Of a stretch of 64,000 nt of DNA, positions 1 to 10,541 are shown in pieces. How positions within the stretch are numbered: the first letter of the stretch is position 1; each line of letters starts with the position of its first letter. Made by a program: the position numbers and the translations under genes. The stretch is from Nemertoderma westbladi (Eukaryota > Xenacoelomorpha > Nemertodermatida > Nemertodermatidae). Below the pieces are notes generated by a model that saw nothing but the letters and a program-made list of their open reading frames with translations, did not search any database and was not told the origin of the DNA. The DNA is taken from positions 1 through 64,000 of the forward strand of contig JAUCBJ010005099.1 in the NCBI GenBank assembly GCA_032718475.1. The letters run 5' to 3'.

Positions 1-822
1 AGGAATAATTTGCACATTTTTGCTGTCTGCCCCCAATTTATGACTCAATGCCATCATTGTCAATTAAAAGGACACGCCAGCTTTGATTGTCCCTTTAACC
101 ATGATTTAGAGAGCGTAGATGAAATGATTGTACTACGTTATATCAGAGCTTGGGAAGCGAACGCTGATTTACATTGTGATTCACGCCATCGCTATTATCC
201 TGGACGCGCCTACGAAGGAGTTTATGCGTTCCATCCATATTTGTTTGCCTCCGTCGAGCAGAAATCGCGCCTATCAAGTTATGAACTATTGAAGCGCGTT
301 GGAGAATGTATTTCAACCAAATATGTACGCAAATTCCTCAGGAGCATTAATCCGAGTGACATCAATTCGTATAACTTAATAAACTTTATCCGTCAAGATC
401 CGGCCTATGGAGACTTATTTGTCAACTCACACCCTGAGTTACAGGAAGTATATCGACGGCCTTACGAGTACAGAGCCCGCGAACGCGAGTTGGAAAGAAC
501 CATTAAACCAAGGAAGTTTCTAACTGCCTATGGTCCACCCACGGCCCTCGTTCAGACCACTCGTAAAGGACCCGTAAGAGCGGCTGTCTTGAAACGAGCT
601 CTCAAAGCCGTTAGACCCCTCTCCCCGGACGTTGATGTCAATCAACCCGGTACTTCGACCGGCGGATATACCGATCGCAATCCCATACCTTCTGATGCAA
701 TCATATTGCACCCTTCACCCAGGAGTTATAGCCCTCCTCGTAAAGTGGCTCGCCCCAAAGAGAAAAGGACTCTTGCTAGCTTTAAAAAACTGCGTAAACG
801 CCGTCCGCGCAAGAAAGACTAA
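1..822 (+). CDS. Accessory zinc-knuckle protein of BEL/Pao element C (5'-truncated)
   Basis: The frame is open from base 1 to a stop at 820-822, so the N-terminus lies outside the window. It begins inside the second of three zinc knuckles known from the paralogue at 58118-58714 and contains a full CCHC knuckle, CX2CX4HX4C (CHHCQLKGHASFDC). An unrecognised alpha-rich region with a conserved W-E-x-x-A-D segment follows, then a proline/serine linker and a very basic tail (KKLRKRRPRKKD). It resembles a retroviral nucleocapsid protein in parts, so RNA or DNA binding is the natural inference, but no known family was recognised. It is homologous to the ORF at 12235-13818 of element A. This copy looks intact, whereas B's copy has a stop and a frameshift. 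Confidence 0.75.
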   Translation, partial: RNNLHIFAVCPQFMTQCHHCQLKGHASFDCPFNHDLESVDEMIVLRYIRAWEANADLHCDSRHRYYPGRAYEGVYAFHPYLFASVEQKSRLSSYELLKRVGECISTKYVRKFLRSINPSDINSYNLINFIRQDPAYGDLFVNSHPELQEVYRRPYEYRARERELERTIKPRKFLTAYGPPTALVQTTRKGPVRAAVLKRALKAVRPLSPDVDVNQPGTSTGGYTDRNPIPSDAIILHPSPRSYSPPRKVARPKEKRTLASFKKLRKRRPRKKD

Positions 823-891
823 CTGTTTAGAGTATTTGCGTATATTAGAAACTGTGATTTTGTATATTTATAGACTCAAATCCCATTTTCT

Positions 892-899
892 GGGAGCGG
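892..899 (+). other. Polypurine tract of element C
   Basis: GGGAGCGG lies directly before the LTR start TGTAAAAGC. The same tract precedes the LTR of element B (57631-57638, minus), and a related GGAGCGG precedes the 3' LTR of element A (9944-9950, minus). The position and the conservation across two families support its role as the plus-strand primer in reverse transcription. Confidence 0.7.
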
Positions 900-2127
900 T
901 GTAAAAGCTTCTGTGGGATATAACTGGCCCCTTTTGCTTCGCAATCCAGTTTCCCCCCAGGCGCTGGAATACTCTAAAAAGGTTCTCTAACTGTATATAT
1001 ATTCCCCTCGCCCGCAAGGTACCGTTACAGGTGTTTTAACGGACATAAAAGTCATTCTGCTATATACGTGTTTTGGCGGACATGGTAAGGCAAAAAACCT
1101 GCAATGCACCAACTACCTTTCACAGCTTAGCCGTGATGATTCATATTACGACATCTAACAGCTGGTTGCTGACATGGAAACAGCCATTGGATGCATGGTT
1201 CTTTGTTTGGCTTGAGCCAATCAGAGCGATTTTTCCTGTCGACGTGTAGCTTTTCGGCCGATCATAAGGAGAGTGTTCAGTCTTACTGTTTTTACTTGAT
1301 ACTTTGTTGTTATTGCTGTCTAAGCCAGAAACACCGGCTCTAAGAACTCTAGTAAAACTGCTTAGATTATAGAAAGTATAACTGTTACCGGCGGTGTTAC
1401 CTCACTTAATTTAACTGCACTAATCATATTGTTTGTACTGCTATTTACCGTCAGTTATTAATTGTATCGATTTGTTGATGAAATATTGTCATTTGGAGAA
1501 TATTGATAAATCACCCAAATTTCCCAATTTCTTGATACACTACAGGTTAGAGAGACAGGCTATATATAACAATTGCGATTTATATCAATGTGGTGTGTAT
1601 TGAATCTAATGTTATTTAGTAGACACTACCTGAGTCAATTGCTGTTCTCTTTATGTGTGATCAAATATACTGACGGTCGGCAGAATAGTGTGCATGATTG
1701 TGAGTGTGATGTGACTGGTAACAAAGCATTTCCTAAAGAATGCGACTTATACTTTAATCATAAGCCTTATCGTTGCGTTTAGTATAAGTCCTAGCTCTGT
1801 TTAAATAGATAGAGCGCCACGTCCTAAAGGAACTGTTAATATTTCCCGAAAGTTAATAATATCTGTCAGAAATCACATATTAGCGATCAATCGAATAATA
1901 CAGTAGGCTTACACTGCAACCTTACACTGCAATAATAAAATCTAAGCATCCGAATTCAGCCTCCCGGGTGTAGATCCATCGGGTGAATGATCGCGCATGG
2001 GCTGGCTTCGGCTAATGTTTTGTTTATTAGCATAAAATATTGTCGTATGCTAAAGGTGTGTTAATTAACTAAAAGACATATAAATTTTGGCAGGTTAAAC
2101 TGCTAAAGGTCTTCAAAAGCGCGAACA
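900..2127 (+). repeat. 3' LTR of element C
   Basis: A 1228-bp LTR with ends TGTAAAAGC...GCGAACA (TG...CA). The edges come from the polypurine tract on the inner side and from the end of similarity with 56376-57630 on the outer side. A TATA-like run (TATATATA, about 994-1001) and an AATAAA (1934-1939) have the right orientation for promoter and polyadenylation signals; the AATAAA is not conserved in copy B. No convincing protein is encoded inside. Confidence 0.8.
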
Positions 2128-2226
2128 GAACTCAGTCTTGGAATTAGAAACTCTTGCAGCATTGCCAGATATTTCTTAGCTTTGACAGACGAACCTTCGA
2201 AAATGTATAACTTAAAAAAAAAATTG

Positions 2227-2730
2227 TTAACTGTTAACTGAAAATGTTAACTTTGGTGTGTCACGGAAGCGTTCTGTCACTTTATGGGGGTTTTTAGTAC
2301 CACAAATTCTGCAGTTCCACCGATTGACAGCGCCACTCAGGTGAAATGTTGCCTCATCGCTAAAGTAAATGTGGGCCGGATTTTTATCTTCTAAATAAAG
2401 CAGAATAGCGTTAGAAGCGCTCACTCTCCTGGAATAGTCGTTGGGTTTGAGCCCGCGCAACATCTGAATTCTATCGTCGAAATTTCAGGTTTTTGGCAAT
2501 TCTTTGAGTGGAGCTTCTGCTTACCCCTACAGCTAAGGACACACGGCGCAAAGAGGTTTCTGGAATGTTAGGAAGTGAATTTTAATAGCAGAAACTTTAT
2601 CTTGGCTAATCGAAGTCCTTTGAGAGCCTGATTTGCGTAATAAAGTTTTTTCACTCTCAAATTTTCTTACAAGACGCGATGTCTGATCTCGTAGGACGCC
2701 GAACACCTACGAACTGGTAAGAAAATTCAA
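2227..2730 (-). pseudogene. Tc1/mariner-superfamily transposase relic
   Basis: The minus strand at 2463-2227 reads FSDEATFHLSGAVNRW followed by CRICGTKNPH. This block surrounds the second catalytic Asp of Tc1/mariner (IS630-like) transposases common in arthropods and other invertebrates. Upstream, at about 2464-2730, other frames give a helix-turn-helix-like segment (TSLRRVSLAVGVSRSSTQRI) and its approach. The coding sequence therefore spans at least two frames and lacks its C-terminal catalytic end. No inverted terminal repeats were identified. The gene is dead. Confidence 0.6.
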
Positions 2731-3044
2731 ACTGTGTAAGCGTGGAAGACTGCTTTAGGTAGTAGTGGCTCAAACTCACAAAAAGTGGCCAAAAAAATTA
2801 ATTTTTTTGTAAAAAAATAAGTTTCCCAAAGTATGTAATATTATACAGTATATCACCAGAAAGCTCTCGATGCGCTGAATTCAATGGTGGTAATTTCCCA
2901 ATAGCCCCGACCTCCTGGAAGCAAATAATTGGGTAACAAATAATTGAGAAAAACAGATGTCCATTCCTGTAACACTTGTCCCACAATGTAACGCTCCGAT
3001 ATCTGCCAATCAGAGCCATTGAATGGTGATTTCCGATGCCTGTA
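2731..3044. other. No feature seen
   Basis: Unique-looking AT-rich DNA between the mariner relic and the MITE. No coding potential, repeat or RNA gene was recognised. Confidence 0.5.
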
Positions 3045-3563
3045 AGGCCCCCCTCACAGGGGAGCAACTTGTTTCTGCAACTTGTTTCTGAAACTTGTTG
3101 CTGGACCCCCTCACACACATAAACTTGTTGCTGCAACTTGTTTCAGCAACTTGTTTCCGAAACTTGTTTCTGCAACTTGTTGCTGGACCCCCTCACACAC
3201 AGAAACTTGTTGCTGAAGAAAATAACAATTATTTCCAAATAAATAGCTAACATGTCCAGTCATTTATATATAATATCACATCACTCAATTTATCGAATAT
3301 TAGCTCTAATATAAAAATTGGATGTAAAAAAGGTTTTTAAAAAAGTTGCTGGGTATATAACTTCCAGCAACTTGTTGCTGGACCCCCTTACACACAGAAA
3401 TAAGTTGCGGAAACAAGTTGCAGAAACTTGTTGCTGGAGTCCTCACACACAGAAACAAGTTTCGGAAATAAGTTGCAGCAACAAGTTTATGTGTGTGAGG
3501 GGGTCCAGCAACAAGTTTCAGAAACAAGTTGCAGAAACAAGTTGCTCCGTGTGAGGGGGGCCT
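3045..3563. mobile_element. MITE/foldback element with subterminal CAACTTGTT repeats
   Basis: The ends are inverted: the left end reads AGGCCCCCCTCACA and the right end is its complement (TGTGAGGGGGGCCT, with one substitution and a length change in the run). The inverted arms extend about 100 bp inwards and are packed with repeats of CAACTTGTTKC and GGACCCCCTCACACAC. The centre (about 3216-3345) is AT-rich and unique. It has no coding capacity. Subterminal repeats are typical binding sites of a cut-and-paste transposase. No clear target duplication is visible, so the superfamily is not assigned. Confidence 0.7.
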
Positions 3564-3859
3564 AACAATTTGTCCCACCATGTAACACCAGTTGTAATTA
3601 CGATATGTTAAATTAACCTAGATTTCGTCTCCGAGTGGGAGCTATGCAGCCATTCCTGATCCCAGTAACACATCCCAATAAAGCTTATTTGAAAATATAA
3701 TCAATCATAATAAATCTTTATGGTTCATATTTCTGTTTATTACTTATTATTCTATTACTGTCTATTAACTATGACTTTCTGTTTACTATTAAGTTTATAA
3801 CTGTTATATATCACTATAGCAGAGCAGTTAGTCAAAACCTGTAAATTGTTCATCAGTTT

Positions 3860-5142
3860 CATCTCCACCCTCCACAGAACCTCCTGTATTTCCCATTCCG
3901 TCTCCCACACCCTCCACAGATCCTCCTGTATTTCCCATTCCGTCTCCCACACCGTCCACAGGACCTCCTGTACTTCCCACTCCGTCTCCCACACTGTCCA
4001 CAGGACCTCCTGTACTTCCCACTCCGTCTCCCACACCGTCCACAGGACCTCCTGTACTTTCCATTCCGTCTCCCACACCGTCCACAGAACCTCCTGTATT
4101 TCCCATTCCGTCTCCCACACCCTCCACAGATCCTCCTGTACTTCCCACTCCGTCTCCCACACCGTCCACAGAACCTCCTGTATTTCCGATTCCGTCTCCC
4201 ACACCCTCCTCAGATCCTCCTGTACTTCTCGCCCTGCCTCCTACGCCCTCCACATAACTTCCTGTATTTCCCATTCCGTCTCCCACACCCTCCACAGATC
4301 CTCCTGTACTTCCCACTCCGTCTCCCACACCGTCCACAGAACCTCCTGTATTTCCGACTCCGCCTCCCACACCCTCCTCAGATCCTCCTTTACTTCTCGC
4401 CCTTCCTCCTACACCCTCCACAGAACCTCCTGTATTTCCGACTCCGCCTCCCACACCCTCCTCAGATCCTCCTTTACTTCTCGCCCTTCCTCCTACACCC
4501 TCCACAGAACCTCCTGTATTTCCGACTCCGCCTCCCACACCCTCCTCAGATCCTCCTTTACTTCCCACTCCGTCTCCCACACCCTCCACAGATCCTCCTG
4601 TACTTCCCACTCCGTCTCCCACACCCTCCTCAGATCCTCCTTTACTTCTCGCCCTTCCTCCTACACCCTCCACAGAACCTCCTGTATTTCCGACTCCGCC
4701 TCCCACACCCTCCTCAGATCCTCCTTTACTTCCCACTCCTTCTCCCACACCCTCCACAGATCCTCCTTTACTTCCCACTCCGTCTCCCACACCGTCCACA
4801 GAACCTCCTGTATTTCCGACTCCGCCTCCCACACCCTCCTCAGATCCTCCTTTACTTCCCACTCCGTCTCCCACACCCTCCACAGATCCTCCTTTACTTC
4901 CCACTCCGTCTCCCACACCGTCCACAGAACCTCCTGTACTTCCCACTCCGTCTCCCACACCGTCCACAGAACCTCCTGTATTTCCGACTCCGCCTCCCAC
5001 ACCCTCCTCAGATCCTCCTTTACTTCTCGCCCTGCCTCCTACACCCTCCACAGAACCTCCTGTATTTCCCATTCCGTCTCCCACACCCTCTACAGATCCT
5101 CCTGTACTTCCCACTCCGTCTCCCACACCCTCCACAGAACAC
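3860..5142. repeat. 42-bp minisatellite, about 30 units
   Basis: Tandem units of 42 bp built on CCTCCTGTACTTCCCACTCC plus CGTCTCCCACACCGTCCACA, with variants such as CTTCTCGCCCTTCC and CCTCCTTTA. Neighbouring blocks repeat as larger units. Because 42 is a multiple of three, frames without a stop in the unit stay open across the array: a glycine-rich 14-residue repeat ([14 protein letters not shown]) on the minus strand and a Ser/His/Thr-rich one on the plus strand. The minus frame has no ATG before the repeat. I therefore treat it as a satellite, not a gene. Confidence 0.9.
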
Positions 5143-5744
5143 TCAATATACGTTCTAGAACATTTATCAAGAGAAAAACCTGACAAAAAAGCATGAAAAT
5201 TTGTTGAAAAAAAAACAACAAAAATGTTGGCACATACGGAACCATGATTTATTATATATTAACATTTTTTTAAAATTTCTAAAAATACTGAATTTTTTTT
5301 GTGTTCTAGAACCTTCTGTTAGACGTTAGCTATTGCTTTTTTTATGGTTGCTAGTGGTGATTTCTTTTAGGTAGCTACTGTTTTTAAAATGACAAAACCA
5401 AATTTTTGGTACCTAATTTTTGATAAATTTTTTTACCATGTTATTGGATATTATCATGATGTTTTTCGTTCTAGAACATAAATTTCACCTTCTGAGAGAG
5501 GTTACCTATTATTTTTTATTAAGGTAGCTAGTGTTTTTAAAGGCAGCTAGTGATCTTAAAATTACAAAATAATATTTTGGAATATTTGATAAAAAGATAA
5601 ATAAATCTAGTAATAGTAAAATAGGTCTAAATAAGTAAAATAAGTAAAAACTATATTTTGACATCTGCCTATATTTTGTATAAAATCTAAAAAACTAGCT
5701 AGTGAATACTACTGTACTACTACTAGGATCGGCATGCTGCATTG
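5143..5744. repeat. AT-rich repeat with GTTCTAGAAC palindromes
   Basis: AT-rich, non-coding DNA holding the 10-bp palindrome GTTCTAGAAC at 5152, 5303 and 5468, each with a similar neighbourhood (ACCTTCTG, TTAGCTA, GTAGCTA). The same modules reappear at 7880-8048 and 25471-26400, so they belong to one dispersed repeat later split by the LINE and by element A. The last bases (about 5710-5740) contain TACTACTACTA, matching the simple-repeat tail of the LINE that follows. Confidence 0.55.
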
Positions 5745-7645
5745 CAGCTGCATTATTAAGAATGCTGTGCCGGCTTGTCGACAAAATTGCGGCGCCACAA
5801 CTCCCTATCACCCATGACATTTGCTAGATCATCCGCATCTTCAAGGCCAGTGTCCTTTAAGATGCGTCTCAAGAAAGTCATGGGCTGTCCATCATGCTTA
5901 TTCACTCCATGAGCTGCCAAAGTACAAGATTATGCACTGGCTGGTCCTCACGGCGAAAGCAATGTCCTGCAAAGCGGAGGCGATTTTGTTCTAGTGTCAA
6001 GCTTGGGGGAACCAATGAGACACCTCCAATGTTATATACTGTCTGGTTGGAGATGTATGCATTGTACTTGACACAATGAACCCGGCGTAGCATTCTTGTG
6101 AATGTGCCATCCAGAGACTGGAACTACTGCTGCTCTAAATAATCGGACCTTAAGTTTCTGATTAATTCTCGGTCATGTCCAAATCCTGGAAAGCTTATTC
6201 AAGGCTGCCCATGCCTTTCCCTTACGTATTCGAAGGTCCTCACCTGACTTCCGGATCCATGATCCCAGGTAACAGAAGTCGTCCACATGCTCAAGCATAC
6301 CATGCTTTGAGCTTATGCTCATCCGATCAGAGACTTGCTGAGAACATTCAAAGTTAACTGTCAAAATTTTGGTCTTTCTGGAGTTAATAAAAAGACCAAC
6401 ACTAGAAGCAGCATGTTCTAATGAGCTGAGGAGCCGTTGGGCTCCCTCTAGTGATTCTGAGAGTACTCCTAAGTCAACGGCAAAGTCTAGATCAGTTAGG
6501 TACTTGGCAGGATTTCCTCGACTTCTGGAGCCAGTAGGTGGAGTTATCATCACCCCATCATCATTATGATGATCTAAGGACATGCGTAGAACATAGTCAA
6601 CCACAATTATGAACAAGAATGGTGCAAGTGTGTCTCCCTGGAGGACGCCTCATAACACTTCAAATGTTTCTGTGTCACCGTCAACAGTAGACACAAATGT
6701 TGTCGAACCATCGTATACTGATCTGATTGCTGCAATAATTTCATCAGGAATCCCATATAATGAAAGTATGCTGAACATACGTGAGCGAGAGACTGAATCA
6801 AAGGCCTTGGGGAAGTCAACAAAGATAACAGCCAGATGCCTGTCTTTCTTTTTTGATAACTCTTCAATTATCCCGCTAAGTGCCAAAATGGGCTCCTTGG
6901 TCCCACGACCTTTACGGAACCCATTCTGATTTCCTCGGAGCAGTCTCTCAATGGGATCCCTGATGCGATTTAATAGAATTCTATTGTATAGCTTTGTAGC
7001 AATCGAGATCAATGAGATTCCCCGAAAAGAACCATAGAGTGTTAAGTTGCCCTTCTTGGGAACTGGCAGCAACTTATTTGTTTTCATTTCTTGTGGGACT
7101 CTTGTTGTACGGTACATGTCTACTATGATGGGATAGATGAGCTTTAAACACTCAGGTATTTTAAAGACCTCAGGGGGAACACCATCTACTCCACTGGCAC
7201 GATTGGTCTTAATGCTCTTTGCAGCAGCCTTCACTTCTGCAAAGGAGATATCGCCAATGGGAATATCTGGGAGTACAGACTCAGACACTTTTACTTCTAT
7301 AAAGTTATCAGGCAATAACCTGTCATTATTGAGGAGCTTTTCAAAGTGGTTCTTCCAACCATTGAGGCGATCGGCTGGTGATTCAGCCTTAACCTTGGTG
7401 GTTGGTTGGCTTTTCCGCCCAGAAAGCAAGTTGATCGATTTCCATGCCTGGGATGATTGCCTGCTGTCGTCAGCATCATTGATGGCATCAACCTGTTGGT
7501 TTATTAGCTCCTGTAGATTAACAGAGTACTGCCTGTTCAGGGACCTAGATGCAGCCTTAACTGCATTCTTGGCCGCTGTAGTCTGTTTGAGTCGGGACTC
7601 TTTCTGCGCCTTGTAGAGGTCCTTTCGGCACTTCTGAATTTTGTT
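5745..7645 (-). pseudogene. Non-LTR retrotransposon (LINE) reverse transcriptase, broken
   Basis: On the minus strand, 7640-6653 encodes the RT fingers and palm: a TNRASGVDGVPPEV motif, then FRGISLISIATKLYNRILL, NQNGFRKGRGT and the catalytic motif A FVDFPKAFDS. After an in-frame TGA at 6650-6652 the same frame resumes with GVLQGDTLAPFLFI and runs to 6173. The catalytic F/Y-x-D-D box reads FAVD, so one catalytic Asp is lost. A frame change near 6170-6095 leads to the C-terminal end (RRVHCVKYNA...FAGHCFRREDQPVH) ending near 5902. There is no endonuclease domain, so the copy is 5'-truncated. The 3' tail is (GTA)n in LINE sense. A sister 3' end lies at 55841-56375 and a scrap at 26659-26757. Confidence 0.85.
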
Positions 7646-8043
7646 GTCAGTGAATAATTACTATCAAATATTATTTAATATTATTTATTAAATATTATTA
7701 TTATCAAATAATATTACACTATTTGACTATCAAATAAAAATTACTAGCTACACCATGACTCATAAATTATTACATGCAAATATATAATTGAGAATTAAAT
7801 TACCGGTATATCTTACATTTACTAGCTAATAAATAGTAAATAGCTAACACAAAATCAAAAGTACTAGCTACTATCTCACTGTCAGAAGGTCAAATATTTG
7901 TTCTAGATAGAAAAAACCTCATAATAAAATGCATTTTTACAAGAAAAAAGTTGGTCAATTTTTTTTTCAATTTTTCAATTATAATTTTTTTCACTAGGTA
8001 ATAAAAAGTACTAGCTAACACAAAATCAAAATTACTAGCTACC
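7646..8043. other. AT-rich non-coding DNA left of element A
   Basis: Runs of TTATTAAATATTATTATTATC followed by modules with AGTACTAGCTA and ACTGTCAGAAGGTCAAATAT plus TTGTTCTAGAT. The latter modules match the DNA just right of element A (25471 onwards), showing that A inserted into a pre-existing repeat. No gene seen. Confidence 0.5.
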
Positions 8044-8048
8044 ATCGT
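8044..8048. repeat. Target-site duplication (left), ATCGT
   Basis: ATCGT directly abuts the left LTR end, and the same five bases abut the right LTR end at 25466-25470. Five bases is within the usual BEL/Pao range and fixes both outer edges of element A. Confidence 0.9.
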
Positions 8049-9412
8049 TATTCGAAGAGACAGTAACAATACCTGCAATATCCTACTGTAAAGTTTGTGA
8101 ATCAAATCATAAATCCGACCTTCTCACCAAAACAGTAAACTCTAAGTAAGCGAATATATTGCAGTATCGATCTCTTATAACCGGTGAGGCAGAAAACAGT
8201 CTATGAGCAGACAAACTTCGATAAAACAAAATCCCGCGCAGCGAATCCTAAAATCAGGCTGACTCACTGACGGACTAAGAGGCTCGTATACTTTGCCGCG
8301 GTGTGATTTATATGGTTGGGCAAAGAGACGCTAGCTAGGTACAGAGGCAGATATTTGGAGATGTCTAACTAGCGGGCAAAACACAGTAAGGACGAAAGTT
8401 AATTTTATATATTTTGAGGTGTAAATAATTTCTAACGCGCGCGTGTGTTAATTCTGAACAGTCAAAGCAGTTTTGCTCCTTCACATATATAATTACTGGG
8501 TACGGTGTGCATTTTACAAATATTCTAATTTTGTAACTTGTAGGTCCAATACTCACGAATGATAAGGTTCCTTCCCCTCTTGCGTATTTCCAGGACTCAA
8601 ATTCAGGCATAAGGTTAATGCTACGCCCAGAATTCGGCAATTTTAATTTACCAGGTCCCTAATACTAAGAAGAAATGTGTTAGTTTACTACTGTAGGCGT
8701 ACAGTTACTAATAGCTATCCTGGCTCTTATCTAGAATTTTAGTCACCCAGGTAGTCCGGGTAACTTCCTATTAGGGCGTTGGCGGGGACACGGTAGATGT
8801 TAGTATCCCTAATAGCCTCAATTTATTTGCGCCTAGTTGTAAACTGCCCTACCGCCTGAACGGTACAATCCCAATTCAGGTGAAACACAGCAACCCTCCT
8901 AGCCTACAAGTTCTAATGCAATGGACACTGTTGTACTGCAAATAGTCGCAAACGCACCTGTACTTAGCAAGAGTTAGGCGTACAGTTTGCTGCACCCTAC
9001 CAATGTGTATGCTGCGTACCGGTGTGCCTACGTCCTATCTGCGTACTATTATCTGCCTGCGCTCTCCCCCCCCCCCCCCCGTAGGAATGTGAAGGTCTAC
9101 AGTGGTTTTTTCCTGAATCAAGACAGTACAGTCCCTAAGATGTAATTTTAGGCTCACAGCGTGTCACTACTTCTACCTTTTGATCTTTGGTCTTACTCTT
9201 AAGTAGCGAGGCGTCGAACGCTGTCTAACCTTTCAGGCGATGGGCGAATAACTCAAGATGGTATTGCGGGTTGTCTCTTATCTACATTCCCGTGATGTTC
9301 CCGTTCATTGCTGCGGCCCGATCTCTAGCTGGCCATCCTGTCCCTTAGTTGGGTTCACCGTGGTGAATCATGGTAAAACAGATAGAAAAGGCAGATTAGC
9401 GATAATTCTGAC

Positions 9413-9418
9413 TTTATT
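9413..9418 (-). terminator. Candidate polyadenylation signal in 3' LTR of A
   Basis: AATAAA on the sense strand (TTTATT on plus), about 110 bases downstream of the LTR TATA box. In the 3' LTR this is a plausible place for transcript ends; it would give a short U3 and a very long U5 of about 1.35 kb. Assigned from position and motif only. Confidence 0.4.
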
Positions 9419-9743
9419 ACAGAAGATATAATTATAATACAATGTAATCTGAAATAAACTAAGCACGACAGAATATTGATAAGATAAGATAATCTGAGAA
9501 GTATAACTAATGAACAAATCGCACCTTTATATAGCAAATTTGTGCTGCAATCAATCGAGAAAATTCTCGATTGTTCTATAGGTTCTAACAGGTTTTTAAA
9601 GATAGCTATTGGTCCAGCTAATATATAACTTGCACGACATTGGTTACAATCAAATAACTACAGTCTCATTGGTACAGACAAATGCAATTAATTTGTAGCG
9701 GTCAATTTAAATGAGTTGAAATTCTGTACAAAAAATAATTCGC

Positions 9744-9816
9744 ACTTACTAGGATTCGAACTCAATACCTACTACACATATAATTTCCAACGCTCTACCG
9801 ACTGAGCTACTGAACC
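9744..9816 (-). other. tRNA-like sequence with A and B boxes inside 3' LTR
   Basis: Read on the minus (sense) strand this has TAGCTCAGTCGGTAGAGCG, an excellent tRNA D-arm and box A, and GAGTTCGAATCC, a T-arm and box B, at normal tRNA spacing. The acceptor halves (GGTTCAG against the observed 3' bases) and the anticodon arm do not pair well, so it is a tRNA-derived relic and not a working tRNA. It lies near the start of the LTR in the same orientation as the element. The identical segment in the 5' LTR is at 25266-25338. Confidence 0.7.
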
Positions 9817-9943
9817 ACTTGACCAATAGGCGTACAAATGATAGAACAAACACAAATGAGGACTCAAAGTAATCTTTTACAAAGTTAATTCGAATAAAAT
9901 AAAATTTTGAAAATCCACGGCATTTAGGGAATATAATTCTATA

Positions 9944-10541
9944 CCGCTCCATGAAAACAGGATATTATCGTGCATAAAATATACGGTTTTCACCAATAAT
10001 CAATCAAACTATAGAATACTTAGGGCGTACTTACATATTTACAATTAAATTTCAAACAATACTTCCTTTCTACATAATGATTCGATACAAATAATTACAA
10101 ATTCAAACTTTACGTAGTTAAGGCTTTACTAAGTAAGTACAATATAAATCTAAATTAAATTCACCAATATAAATCTATTGCATCTCAAATATTGCATAAA
10201 TTCAAGTAATTACAAATACTTTCGTACCTAAATGTAGATTGCATAAATTCGGAATAATTACAAATATGAGTCTTTCTAAGCACAAAACTTTCTGACTATA
10301 AAACTTTCTAAATACAAAATATAACACTTTACAAATGAAACTATAAGAAAGGCCCACGAGTCTTCCATCTACTCTTACTTTCTATTTCACTGTAAATACA
10401 AATACTGCTTATAAGATATAAATTGCATAGTATTCGGAACAATATAAATTGCATAAGTTCGGAACATTATAAATTGCATAAGTTCGGAATAATCACAAAT
10501 ATAAAATATAAATCTTGCAAAATATAAATTCTTACTAAATA
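9944..10541. other. 3' non-coding region of element A
   Basis: AT-rich DNA between the polypurine tract (GGAGCGG on minus, 9944-9950) and the nested insertion. It contains degenerate repeats of ATTGCATAAGTTCGGAATAA (about 10190, 10240, 10424, 10448, 10475) and one copy of the dispersed motif (about 10350-10368). No coding frame of note. Confidence 0.55.

Larger units (their letters stand above)
1..2127 (+). mobile_element. BEL/Pao LTR retrotransposon C, 3' end only
   Basis: This is the 3' end of a BEL/Pao-type element cut by the window edge. In order it shows an accessory zinc-knuckle ORF, a polypurine tract and an LTR. The same sequence recurs inverted at 56376-58714 (element B), and the shared block ends exactly at 2127/56376, which fixes the outer LTR edge. 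The LTR has TG...CA ends. Gag-pol would lie to the left, outside the window. The match to B is clear but carries many substitutions and small indels, so B and C are separate old insertions of one family. The flank after 2127 is unrelated to B's flank. The target duplication cannot be tested because the 5' end is missing. Confidence 0.85.
8049..9943 (-). repeat. 3' LTR of element A
   Basis: 1895-bp LTR nearly identical to 23579-25465. Plus-strand ends are TATTCGAAG and ATTCTATA. Differences from the partner: C/G near 8284, T/G near 9050, A/T near 9101, G/A near 9832, GTT present near 8930, and 15 versus 10 Cs in the run at 9066-9080. It contains the tRNA-like segment, a TATA box and an AATAAA on the sense (minus) strand. 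A 91-codon frame inside (8640-8365) is present in both LTRs simply because they are copies, and it looks like no known protein. Confidence 0.95.

Noticed and set aside
2798-3136. 112-codon minus-strand ORF
   Set aside because: Runs into the MITE's inverted repeats; composition follows the CAACTTGTT repeat.
3828-5186. Glycine-rich 452-codon gene on the minus strand
   Set aside because: The frame is a 42-bp tandem repeat, open on both strands because the unit is a multiple of three; there is no ATG before the repeat and no recognisable unique domain.
8365-8640. 91-codon LTR protein conserved twice
   Set aside because: Both copies lie in LTRs of one element, so identity is expected; it resembles nothing known.
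9744-9816. Functional tRNA gene
   Set aside because: Boxes A and B are good but acceptor and anticodon stems do not pair.
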